In this document: positions 1 through 8,293 of the stretch, piece after piece
Numbering within the stretch: position 1 is the stretch's first letter
How the letters are laid out: each line of letters opens with the position of its first letter
DNA from: Sphingomonas sp. J315
GTDB lineage: Bacteria; Pseudomonadota; Alphaproteobacteria; Sphingomonadales; Sphingomonadaceae
Direction: 5' to 3'
Assembly: GCF_024666595.1 (NCBI RefSeq)
Contig: NZ_CP088296.1
Coordinates: 2,842,501-2,906,500, forward strand
Length of the DNA: 64,000 nucleotides
Notes under the pieces: generated by a model
What the model was told of the DNA's origin: nothing
The model's input: only the letters and a program-made list of their open reading frames with translations
Databases searched by the model: none
Program-made: the position numbers and the translations under genes

Positions 1-42
1 CGACGAAGTCTGATCGGTCACGACGGTAATGACGGAGGAATG

Positions 43-1309
43 ATGCGCGCTTGGGGGGTAGCGGCTTGCGCCGCGCTGTTGGGCGCATGTTCGTCCGGGG
101 TCGTCCCGGCGGGGCGTCCCGCTAGCGGGGGGTGCCGTGCCCGCGCGGCCCGCGCCTGCGCCATCGACCGGTGTTCCCGTGCGCCAGCCGGTTGCCGCGA
201 CTCCGCTTGCGCCCGCCCCCGCTGCGGCGGTTCCGGCCGGGGTCACGACCGCCGCAGCCGCAGGTCTGACCGCCGGTCCCGCCGTGCAGGATCTGCCGAT
301 TACGATGGCCGCCGCCGCGCGCGCGCTGGGCGCGTTCAAGATCAGCTGTGCGACTCTGGTTCGTCGGACCGACGCCACCGGCCTGACTCGCGGTGCGGAC
401 TGGCAGCCGGCCTGCGATGCCGCGCGCTCCACCCAGGACCGCGATGCCGGGGCATTTTTCGCCCGCCATTTCGAAACGGTGCAGGTCGCCGACGGCAAGG
501 CATTCGCCACAGGCTATTATGAGCCGGAAATCGCAGGATCGCGCACCCGCCGCCCCGGCTATGACGTGCCGATCTACGGCCGACCGTCCGACCTGATCGA
601 TGTCGATCTGGGCAGCTTTTCGGAGTCTTTGGCGGGGCGGTCGATCCGCGGTCGCGTGGATGGGACCAAGCTTGTCCAATATCATGACCGCACCGCGATC
701 GAGAAGGGCGCGCTGGCCGGACGCGGGCTGGAAATCGCCTGGGCGGCCGATCCGGTCGAACTCTTCTTTCTCCAGATTCAGGGCTCGGGTCGCCTGCGCC
801 AGCCCGACGGCAGCGTCATGCGGATCGGCTATGCCAGCCAGAATGGCCGCGACTATACGGGGATCGGCAAGCTGATGCTCGACCGCGGGCTGCTCAAGCC
901 GGGACAGACGTCGATGCAGGGCATCATGGCCTGGCTGCGCGCCAACCCCGAACAGGGGACGGCGATCATGCGCGAGAACAAGAGCTATGTGTTCTTTCGC
1001 GAGCTGACCGGGCCGGGGCCGCTGGGCGCGCTGGGCGTGCCGGTGACCGCGCTGGCGACGGTGGCGACCGATCCGAAATTCGTGCCGCTCGGCGCACCGG
1101 TCTTCCTGTCGATGGACCGGCAGGACGCCAATGGGCTGTGGATCGCGCAGGATACCGGCGGCGCGATCAAGGGCTCGAACCGGTTCGACACCTTTTGGGG
1201 CGCGGGCGACGATGCGCGGGCGATTGCCGGTGGCATGGCTGCGCGGGGCACCGCCTGGTTGCTGCTGCCCAAGGGAACGCTCCAGCGCCTCGGCGCCGCG
1301 CGCGACTGA
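43..1309 (+). CDS. mltA: membrane-bound lytic murein transglycosylase A (apparent 5' frameshift)
   Basis: This outer-membrane lipoprotein cleaves the glycan strands of peptidoglycan, giving 1,6-anhydromuropeptides. The first frame from 43 encodes a lipoprotein signal ending in the lipobox LLGAC; the mature protein then continues one frame over. The switch fits one extra G in the six-G run at 127-132, since removing it joins CSSGVVPAGRPASGG to AVPARPAPAP in a proline/alanine-rich linker. The catalytic part is whole: the MltA domain (GYYEPEIAGSR) and the C-terminal 3D domain, with the Asp-rich DTGGAIKGSNRFD motif that holds the family's catalytic Asp. A GGAGGA sits at 34-39, so the ATG at 43 is favoured over 40. 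The first bases (gacgaagtctga) could be the tail of an upstream gene. An annotator ignoring the frameshift would start at GTG 137. Confidence 0.9.
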
Positions 1310-1312
1310 TCC

Positions 1313-1948
1313 ATGGCACGCCCGCCGCGCGCCTTGTCGCCCGAGGAACGGGCGCTGTGGCAGCGCGTCATTTCCAGCGTGACGCCGATTGCGAAGCGAC
1401 CTGCAAGCCTCCCCCCTCAGCGGACGGGTTGGGGGTGGGGCGTCCGCATCTCACCGAGACCCGTCGCCCGGAGGATAGGCCCCACCCCAACCCCTCCCCT
1501 GAAGGGGAGGGGCTTAAGAAGGTGAAGGGGCGCGTACCGTCACCGCGCCAGCCCCCCGCCGCCGCCACCCGCACCCAAACAACCCCGCGACACACTCGAT
1601 GGCGGCTGGGATCGCCGCTTGTCGCGGGGTCTTGTCGCGCCCGAAAGCACGATCGACCTGCACGGCCACACGCTTTCCAGTGCCCACGCGATGCTCGACC
1701 AGGGACTGGCCCGGGCGATTGCGCGGGGCGACCGCGTTCTGCTGCTGATCACCGGCAAGCCGCCGCGCCCCGAGTCCGAACGACCGCATGCGCGCGGCGC
1801 GATCCGCGCGGCGGTGGGGGACTGGCTCGCCGCATCCCGCCATGCCGATGCCGTCGCCGCAGTGCGCGGCGCGCACCCCCGACATGGCGGGCAGGGTGCG
1901 CTCTATATCGTGTTGCGCCGTCCCCGGTCGCCGGCGCGAAATTTTTAA
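1313..1948 (+). pseudogene. Smr-domain protein, interrupted by a short inverted-repeat element
   Basis: The N-terminal piece (MARPPRALSPEERALWQRV) and the C-terminal piece (IDLHGHTLSSAHAMLDQGL, then LLLITGK) are the two halves of a small Smr-domain protein, a family linked to nuclease or DNA-binding activity. Both halves lie in the same frame. Between them sits a 111-bp inverted-repeat element (about 1405-1515) that reads through as low-complexity sequence, with a TGA following at 1523. The native linker resumes around 1568 (APKQPRDTLDGGWDRRLSRG). The gene starts 3 bp after mltA, so the two are probably co-transcribed. The product would stop after about 70 residues, without the Smr domain. 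Restart inside the second half at TTG 1619 is conceivable. Confidence 0.8.
1405..1515. repeat. short inverted-repeat (REP/MITE-like) element inside the smr gene
   Basis: The left arm begins aagcctcccccctcag and the right arm ends ctgaaggggaggggctt, and the arms are imperfect reverse complements over about 34 bases. The inner parts also match (gggttgggggtgggg against ccccaccccaacccc). The central loop is about 40 bases. The element is 111 bp, a multiple of three, so it does not shift the frame of smr; the frame closes at a TGA just beyond it. No transposase is encoded, so it would have been moved in trans. Confidence 0.7.
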
Positions 1949-2017
1949 CTCTTTCGCGGCATACCTTTGTGAACAGCCGGAATTGGTCCGGCTGGCGTGG
2001 GGGATCGCGCAACCGCA

Positions 2018-3694
2018 ATGGACGGATTTTCGCTCAAAAGCCGCGCGATTGCGTTCGCGCTGTGCGCCGGGGCGTTTGTCTTCATCCTGGCGCTGGCCGC
2101 GACCACGCGCGGGCAATTCGACGTCGCGAACACCAGTCGCGCGCTGATCGCCGCAATCATCTGTGCCGCAATGTGCTGGGCCTATGCCGAGCGGACAATC
2201 GCCTCGACCGCCGAGGCAATCGACGCCGCGATCGAACGGCTGACCCAAGCCGCCAACGGCGACCTTCAGAGCGAGATCCCGCGCGAGGTGGAGCAGTGCG
2301 TTCCGCCGCTCGCGCATGCAATGGACGGGCTGTTCCGCCAGCTCCATACGAACCTGGAAAGCGTCCAGCGGCTCGCGATGTACGACCCGGTCACGGGTCT
2401 GCCCAATCGCACCCATTTCCGTCGAAGTTGCGAACGGTTGCTCGCCGAGCTGCCGCAGGACGCGATGGCGGCCCTGTTCTTCATCGACCTCGACCGGTTC
2501 AAGGCGGTCAACGACACGCTGGGTCATGCCGTCGGGGATCAGCTGCTCAGCATGGTCGCCAACCGGTTGCGCGCAGTTGCCGACCGGTTCGCAATCGAGG
2601 GTGATGCGCGTCAGCCGCTGATCGGTCGCCTGTCCGGCGACGAGTTCACCATCTACTTCCCCGAACTGGGGCATGTCCGCGACGCCGATCGGGTCGGGCG
2701 CGGCATCCTTTATGCCCTGTCCGAACCGTTCGACCTGGCCGATCAGGAGGTGTCGATCGGCGCGTCGGTGGGGATCGCGATCCGCCCCGAACACGGCACG
2801 TCGCTGACCGACCTGATGCGTGCTGCCGACGCCGCGATGTACCACGCCAAGGCCAAGGGCCGCGGCCGCGCCGAACATTTCACCGACCAGCTTGCTAGTG
2901 ACATCGCCGAACGCGCCCTGCTCGAAAGCGATTTGCGCATGGCGGTCGAACGCAACCAGTTCACCCTGGTCTATCAGCCACAGATCAGTGCACTCGACGG
3001 TCGCATCGTCGCGGCCGAAGCATTGCTGCGCTGGCAGCATCCGACGCGCGGCCTGTGCCTGCCCGGCACCTTTATCGGGCGGGCCGAGGAAACCGGCCTG
3101 ATCGTCGAGATCGGCGAATGGGTGGTCGAACATGTCGCCGCGACCATCGCCCGCTGGGGCGAGATGGGGATCGAGCAGCGGCTCGCGGTCAACATCAGCC
3201 CGCGCCAGCTCGATCACGCCGCCTTTTTCCGCCGGTTGCGCGAAGCGATGCAGGCCGCAGGGGCACCCGCGCGGCTGCTGGAGCTGGAGATTACCGAGAC
3301 GCTGGCAATGCACTGCTCGCGCGAGGTGATCGACGCGATTGCGGCGCTGCGCAGCGATGGCGCGACCGTGGCGGTGGACGATTTCGGGACTGGCTATTCG
3401 AACCTTGCGCGCCTGCGCGACCTGCCGCTCGATCGGGTGAAGCTCGACCGCAGCCTGGTCGAAAATGTCGCCACCAATGCCGAGGCGCGGACGATCGCGC
3501 ATGCGGTGATCGGCCTGATCCACGGTATCGGCTGTGAAGTCGTGGCCGAGGGGATCGAGACCGAGGCGCAGCTGGAAGTGCTGCGCGTGATCGGGTGCGA
3601 CATCCTGCAGGGCTATGTCATCGCCAAGCCGATGGCGGAGGCCGCGTTCCTCGACTGGGCCAGCGCCGCGCCGCGACTGGCGCTGCGCGCCTGA
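2018..3694 (+). CDS. membrane-bound GGDEF/EAL cyclic-di-GMP protein, probably a phosphodiesterase
   Basis: Two N-terminal membrane segments (AFALCAGAFVFILALA and ALIAAIICAAMCWAYA) are followed by a short linker, a GGDEF domain and an EAL domain; total about 558 residues. The GGDEF signature is degenerate (SGDEF), and I see no clear inhibitory RxxD site before it. The EAL domain keeps its metal and catalytic residues: EALLRW, the Asn in VNISPRQ, the Glu in EITET, DDFGTGYSN, KLDRS and EGIET. I infer cyclic-di-GMP hydrolysis, with the GGDEF domain perhaps only binding GTP. No sensory domain other than the membrane hairpin is visible. The ATG at 2018 is chosen; an in-frame GTG at 1997 would add seven residues. 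It lies 70 bp after smr. Confidence 0.9.
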   Translation: MDGFSLKSRAIAFALCAGAFVFILALAATTRGQFDVANTSRALIAAIICAAMCWAYAERTIASTAEAIDAAIERLTQAANGDLQSEIPREVEQCVPPLAHAMDGLFRQLHTNLESVQRLAMYDPVTGLPNRTHFRRSCERLLAELPQDAMAALFFIDLDRFKAVNDTLGHAVGDQLLSMVANRLRAVADRFAIEGDARQPLIGRLSGDEFTIYFPELGHVRDADRVGRGILYALSEPFDLADQEVSIGASVGIAIRPEHGTSLTDLMRAADAAMYHAKAKGRGRAEHFTDQLASDIAERALLESDLRMAVERNQFTLVYQPQISALDGRIVAAEALLRWQHPTRGLCLPGTFIGRAEETGLIVEIGEWVVEHVAATIARWGEMGIEQRLAVNISPRQLDHAAFFRRLREAMQAAGAPARLLELEITETLAMHCSREVIDAIAALRSDGATVAVDDFGTGYSNLARLRDLPLDRVKLDRSLVENVATNAEARTIAHAVIGLIHGIGCEVVAEGIETEAQLEVLRVIGCDILQGYVIAKPMAEAAFLDWASAAPRLALRA

Positions 3695-3702
3695 GCAACC
3701 TT

Positions 3703-3773
3703 CGTTTGCCCTAAGCCTGTCGAAGGGCTGCGAGCGCAGGCTTTCGTGCTTTCGACGGGCTCAGCACAAACGG
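3703..3773. repeat. intergenic palindromic repeat (gcctgtcgaag type)
   Basis: The arms cgtttgccctaagcctgtcgaag and cttt-cgacgggctcagcacaaacg are imperfect reverse complements around a GC-rich loop. It fills the gap between the convergent EAL and dapE genes, so it could act as a transcript-end hairpin. It resembles the short dispersed repeats common between genes in sphingomonads (from memory, not searched). Confidence 0.6.
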
Positions 3774-3780
3774 GGTTTGG

Positions 3781-4905
3781 TCAGCCCGCGAACACCCGCC
3801 CCAACACGCCCGTGTAGATTCGTGTCAATACATGGAGGTCGTCCAGCGCGACCGCCTCGTCCAGCTTGTGCATCGTCGCGTTGAGCAGGCCGAATTCGAC
3901 CACCGGGCAGATGCGCGACAGGAAGCGCGCGTCGGATGTGCCGCCGCTGGTAGAAAGCTCGGCCGTAACGCCGGTCTGGGCGTGGATCGCTTCGGACACC
4001 AAGGTCGAAAGCGCACCCGGCTCGGTCAGAAACGCCTCGCCATAGACGCGACCGCGCACGATGCCGGCGGGGGCGTGGGCATGGACGATGTCCTGCACCC
4101 GCGCGATCAGGTCGTGGCCGCGATGCTGGTCGTTGAAGCGGATCGAGATACGCGCCTTTGCCCGACCGGGGATGACGTTGGTCGCGGGGTTGCCGACCTC
4201 CAGGTCGATCACTTCGATATTCGATGGCTGGAACCAGTCGGTGCCTTCGTCGAGGACGATCGCATCGATCTCCGCCAGCGCGCGGACGAGGCGGGGGACC
4301 GGATTGTCGGCGAGATGGGGGTAGGCGACATGCCCCTGTCGCCCCGGCACCTCGATATCGATCACGGTCGACCCGCGCCGCCCGATCTTGATCGTGTCGC
4401 CGAGGCGGCGGGCGGAGGTCGGCTCGCCGACCAGGCACATGTTCGGGGTCAGGCCGCGCGCTGCCATCCGCTCGATGATCGCGACCGTTCCATAGGTCGC
4501 CGGGCCTTCCTCGTCGCCGGTGATGATCAGGCTGACGGTGCCGGAAGCGGGGGCCGTGCCGAGCGCGGCGACGAAGGCGGCGATCGCGCCCTTCATGTCC
4601 ACCGCGCCGCGTCCGTAGAGCAGGTCGCCGCGGATTTCCGGCTCAAACGCACCCGACGCCCAGCCTTCGCCCGGCGGGACGACGTCGAGATGCCCGGCAA
4701 AGGCGAAATGCGGCCCGGGCCCGGCGCTGCGCACCGCGAGGAGGTTCTCGACCGGGCCGTCGGGGGCTTCACCCGCGACGAAGCGCTCGACCTCGAAACC
4801 AAGCGGGGTCAGCGCCGCCTCCAGCACATCGAACACCGTGCCGCGCGCCGGGGTGATGCTGGGCGCGGCGATCAGCGCCTTGGTGAGTTCGACGACATCG
4901 GGCAT
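3781..4905 (-). CDS. dapE: succinyl-diaminopimelate desuccinylase
   Basis: This cytoplasmic di-zinc M20 amidohydrolase removes succinate from N-succinyl-L,L-diaminopimelate in the lysine/diaminopimelate pathway, which feeds peptidoglycan. The protein is 374 residues, usual for DapE. Visible motifs are the first metal ligands (AFAGHLDVVPPGEGW), YGRGAVDMKGA, the Glu pair in ITGDEEGPA, GEPT, and a late His in NATMHKLDE. The start MPDVVEL at 4905 has a good GAAGGAG site; a longer frame to 4968 has no support. It is divergent from the cupin gene with only a few tens of bases between start codons, so the two promoter regions must overlap or reach into coding sequence. Confidence 0.95.
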   Translation of the reverse strand: MPDVVELTKALIAAPSITPARGTVFDVLEAALTPLGFEVERFVAGEAPDGPVENLLAVRSAGPGPHFAFAGHLDVVPPGEGWASGAFEPEIRGDLLYGRGAVDMKGAIAAFVAALGTAPASGTVSLIITGDEEGPATYGTVAIIERMAARGLTPNMCLVGEPTSARRLGDTIKIGRRGSTVIDIEVPGRQGHVAYPHLADNPVPRLVRALAEIDAIVLDEGTDWFQPSNIEVIDLEVGNPATNVIPGRAKARISIRFNDQHRGHDLIARVQDIVHAHAPAGIVRGRVYGEAFLTEPGALSTLVSEAIHAQTGVTAELSTSGGTSDARFLSRICPVVEFGLLNATMHKLDEAVALDDLHVLTRIYTGVLGRVFAG

Positions 4906-4930
4906 GTTCGCTCCTTCAATGGAGGCTCCT

Positions 4931-5377
4931 TTGCCCAAGCTCGACCTCGACACAATCCCGCAGACCAACGCGACCGGCTATCCTGCAGAATATGCGGATG
5001 TGGTGCAGGGTCGCTGGTACCGCCGCCTTGCCCCGGCATCGGGGCTCACGGACTTTGGCGCGAGCCATGTGACGCTGAAGCCCGGCGCATGGTCGGCGCA
5101 CCGCCACTGGCATGAGGGCGAGGACGAGCTGGTGGTGATGATCGTGGGCGAGGCGGTGCTGGTCGACGATGCGGGCGAGCATGTGATGCGCCCCGGCGAC
5201 GTCGCGGCCTTTCCCAAGGGTGACGGTAACGGCCATGTCCTGCAGAACCGCAGCGACGCCGATTGCGTATTCGTCGCGATCGGCCGCCCTGCGGCGAGCG
5301 ACTGCCACTATCCCGATATCGACATGCATCTGGAGCATGGCGTCGGGTTCAGGCGGAAGGATGGGAGCGGGTTCTGA
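4931..5377 (+). CDS. cupin-domain protein
   Basis: A single small beta-barrel (cupin 2) protein of about 148 residues. The metal-binding motif appears as HRHWHEGEDELVVMIVGEAVLVDD, followed by MRPGDVAAFPKGDGNGH; two His and a Glu in the first part and the His in GNGH are the expected ligands. The substrate cannot be told from the sequence. Start choice is notable: a GGAGG at 4921-4925 sits well spaced for TTG 4931, whereas ATG 4919 overlaps that same site and has no ribosome-binding site of its own. The gene is convergent with the downstream glutathione S-transferase. Confidence 0.8.
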   Translation: MPKLDLDTIPQTNATGYPAEYADVVQGRWYRRLAPASGLTDFGASHVTLKPGAWSAHRHWHEGEDELVVMIVGEAVLVDDAGEHVMRPGDVAAFPKGDGNGHVLQNRSDADCVFVAIGRPAASDCHYPDIDMHLEHGVGFRRKDGSGF

Positions 5378-5384
5378 TCCCATC

Positions 5385-5462
5385 GTCACCCCGGGCCTGA
5401 CCCGGGGCCCCGCTGCCTTGACCGCCCGAAGAAGCTGGGCCCCGGGTCAAGCCCGGGGTGAC
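5385..5462. repeat. intergenic palindromic repeat (gtcaccccgggc type)
   Basis: The arms gtcaccccgggcctgacc and ggtcaagcccggggtgac form a near-perfect inverted repeat of about 26 bases around a 26-base loop. It lies between the convergent cupin and glutathione S-transferase genes. This is a second repeat type, different from the one at 3703-3773, and may serve as a bidirectional transcript end. Confidence 0.7.
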
Positions 5463-5472
5463 AGCTATTCGT

Positions 5473-6139
5473 TCAAGCCGGTTCCTGCTCGAACTGTTCG
5501 ATCACCCATTCCTCTTCCTGCGCGCCGGCGATCCAGTCCTGCATGAAGGGATGCTGGAGCACCGCGTTCATATAGGCCGGGGCGAAGCGCGCGACGGGGA
5601 GCGAGTAGGTGACGAAGCGGGTCACGACCGGCGCGAACATCACGTCCACCGCGCCGAACTGGCCGAACAGGAATTCACCGTCGCCGCCATAGCGGGCGCG
5701 GGCCTGCGCCCATAGCTCCATGATCCGCTGGATGTCGTGCATCACGTCTTCGTCGGGGGTCTTGGGCGGATAGACCTGGCGGATGTTCATGCTGTGCTTG
5801 CGGCGCAGTGCGGCGTAGCCCGAATGCATCTCCGCCGCCATCGACCGCGCCATCGCGCGTGCGGCGGGATCTGTCGGCCAGAATTTGTCGCCGCCCGACT
5901 TCTCGTTGAGATATTCGACGATGGCGAGGCTGTCCCAGACGACGGCGTCGCCATCCCACAGGATCGGCACCTTGCCCGACGACGGCGCAAACTCGTCGCC
6001 CTCGCGGCGCTTGTCCCAGTCCTGATCGTAGAGCGGGACGACCACCTCCCTCGAAGGGAAGCCCGGAGAGCTTGCACGCGAGCCAGCCGCGCAGCGACCA
6101 GGATGAATAGGCCTTGTTGCCGATGAAGAGCTTGAGCAT
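5473..6139 (-). pseudogene. glutathione S-transferase (apparent frameshift)
   Basis: The N-terminal thioredoxin-like start (MLKLFIGNKAYSSWSLRGWL) is in one frame and the rest (EVVVPLYDQDWDKRREGDEF and onward) in another. They join cleanly if one base is removed in the ccctc stretch near 6048-6052, giving LSGLPFEEVVVPLY. The rejoined protein is about 222 residues, normal for a cytosolic glutathione transferase: the glutathione-site stretch SGKVPILWDGDAVVWDSLAI, then an all-helical C-terminal domain. The SYSSWSLR-like motif near the N-terminus is typical of a bacterial subfamily of unknown substrate. It could be an assembly error or a true pseudogene. Confidence 0.8.
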
Positions 6140-6251
6140 CGCGTGGGGATAGCGGCGGGACGGGGGCGGGGCAACCGCGCCAAATCGCTTGAAAACAATG
6201 TTCAGTTTGGGCAGCTTCCCATCTGTCCCGTCCGGGGCATGGGGGAATTGA

Positions 6252-8192
6252 ATGCCGCGTAAATTGATGATGTTGGCCGCCGCACTGGCGTCGGCCGCAA
6301 GCCTGCCTGTTCTTGCGCGCCAGGCGGCGACGCCCGCTGCGCCCGCCCGCGCTGCGCTGCCGGTCGAGGCGTTTGCCGACATGCCGAATATCGAGGACCC
6401 CGAGCTGTCGCCCGGCGGCAAGTTCATCGCCGCCAAGATCACGGTCGATGGCACGCAGTATTTCGCGGTGATGGCCCCGGAGGCCGGAGCGAAGCCGCGG
6501 TTGTTCCGGGCGGGCGAGATCGAGGTCAATTGGTGGCGCTGGGTCAATGACGACTGGCTGGTCATCGGCGTGGGTCAGGGCGAGACGGAGAAGCGCGGCA
6601 GCTGGTATGTCACGCGCGCGGTGGCGTATCAGCCATCGACCGGCAAGATCATCCACCTGACCGCCGACGGTTCGACTGCGGATGGCGACAATGTCATCTG
6701 GGTTTCGGCCGACGGTCCACCCTGAATCCTCATTTCGTCGCGCACCACCGACTATGTCGACGAGCCGAATTTCTGGCCGCGCGTCGATGAGGTGATGCTG
6801 GACACCGGCAAGCGGCGCAGCGTCACGGCCAATTATCTCGGCATCTGGCGATGGGTTGCCGATGGCACCGGCAACGTCCGAATGGGCGTCGGTAACGGAT
6901 TGGAAGGGCGCATCCGGCGCGTTGTCTATCGCGACAGCACAGCCGAATCGTTCCGCACGATCGACCGGTCACCGCGCGGGCGGGAGGGCTGGCGCTGCCG
7001 GTCCTGTTCCTTGCGGACAAGCGCCGTGCACTGGTGATCGACGACGACGCCGAGGGCTTTTCGACGCTCTATACGATGGACCTGGCGACGCTCGAACGCG
7101 GCGAGGCGCTGTTCGGCACCAAGGGCTATGACATTGGCGGCATCATCCCGGATGCGACGCGCACCAAATTGCTGGGCGTCACCGTGCATGGCGACCGCCC
7201 GGGCATTCACTGGATCGACCCGGAAATGGTCGCGATGCAGCAGACCGTGTCCGGGCTGGTCAAGGGCGCACAGGTGTCGATCCAGTCGGTGAGCGCCGAC
7301 CTGTCCACTGCGATTATCGCGATCGGTGGTGCCGACGCCCCAGGAGGCTTCTTTCTGTTCAAGCGGGCCGGCAACACGCTGATGCCGCTTGGCTACACCA
7401 ATCCCAGCATCAAGATGCGCAGGATGCACCCGGTAAAGACGATCCGCTACAAGGCACGGGACGGTCTGGAAATCGCTGCGGTGCTGACGCTCCCCGTCGG
7501 GCGCAAGGACAAGCTGCCGCTGATCGTCATGCCGCACGGTGGCCCGCGTGCGCGCGACAGCGAGACGTGGGACTGGTGGGCTCAGTTCCTCGCCGACCGC
7601 GGCTATGCCGTGATCCAGCCCAATTACCGGGGTTCGACCGGCTACGGCACCAAGTTTATGGAAATGGGGGAGGGGCAATGGGGCCTCGCGATGCAGGACG
7701 ACCTGAATGACGCGGTGACGGAGCTGGCGAAGCTCGGCATCGCCGACCCCAAGCGGGTGTGCATGGTGGGTGGTTCCTATGGCGGATACGCGGCGATCCG
7801 CGCGGCGCAGCGCGACGGGTCGCTCTACCGGTGCGCGGTGTCGTTCGCCGGCGTCTCCGACCTCAACCGCATGGTCCGGCACCACCGCAACTTTCTATAC
7901 GGCAACATCCGCGGTGCCTGGCTGCGCGAACAGGCACCCGACCTCAAATCGGTTTCGCCGATCAATTTCCCCGAACAGTTCACGATCCCTGTCCTGCTCG
8001 TGCATGGCGAGAAGGACGGCGTGGTTCCCGTCGCTCAATCGCGCGAAATGGTCGAGCAGCTGAAAAAGGCAGGCAAGGACGTGACCTATATCGTCCAGCC
8101 CGAGGGGGGACCATCATCTCAGCCGTGGCGCGGACCGGCTGGAGTTCCTGAAGGCAATGGAGGCGTTCCTGGCCAAGCATAATCCGGCGTGA
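6252..8192 (+). pseudogene. S9 family peptidase, copy 1 (nonsense codon plus two frameshifts)
   Basis: A secreted prolyl-oligopeptidase-type serine peptidase. The signal peptide is at the N-terminus (MMLAAALASAASLPVLARQA), then a beta-propeller-like region, then the alpha/beta-hydrolase domain. The nucleophile motif GGSYGGYA, the Asp in HGEKDGVVP and the His in a GDHH-like motif are all present if the frame is repaired. Three lesions break it: TGA at 6723-6725 where copy 2 aligns with continued coding (probably CGA changed to TGA), a missing base near 6985, and an extra G in the six-G run 8104-8109, before the catalytic His. Its neighbour at 8294 is a close paralogue and shows what the intact protein should look like. 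Confidence 0.8.
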
Positions 8193-8293
8193 TCGTGCCG
8201 GTGGCGCTGAAAAGCTGCGAGGGGGCGGGGCTGGATTCGCGTGTGCGTTTCCGGTCGCGCGGACAGGTTGATCTTGAGGGGTAAGGGGAAAGA

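Noticed and set aside
1514..3523. 669-residue minus-strand frame opposite the EAL protein
   Set aside because: It mirrors the codon structure of a clear GGDEF/EAL gene and has no family motifs.
3832..5115. 427-residue plus-strand frame opposite dapE
   Set aside because: It is the antisense of dapE; composition of a high-GC shadow, no motifs.
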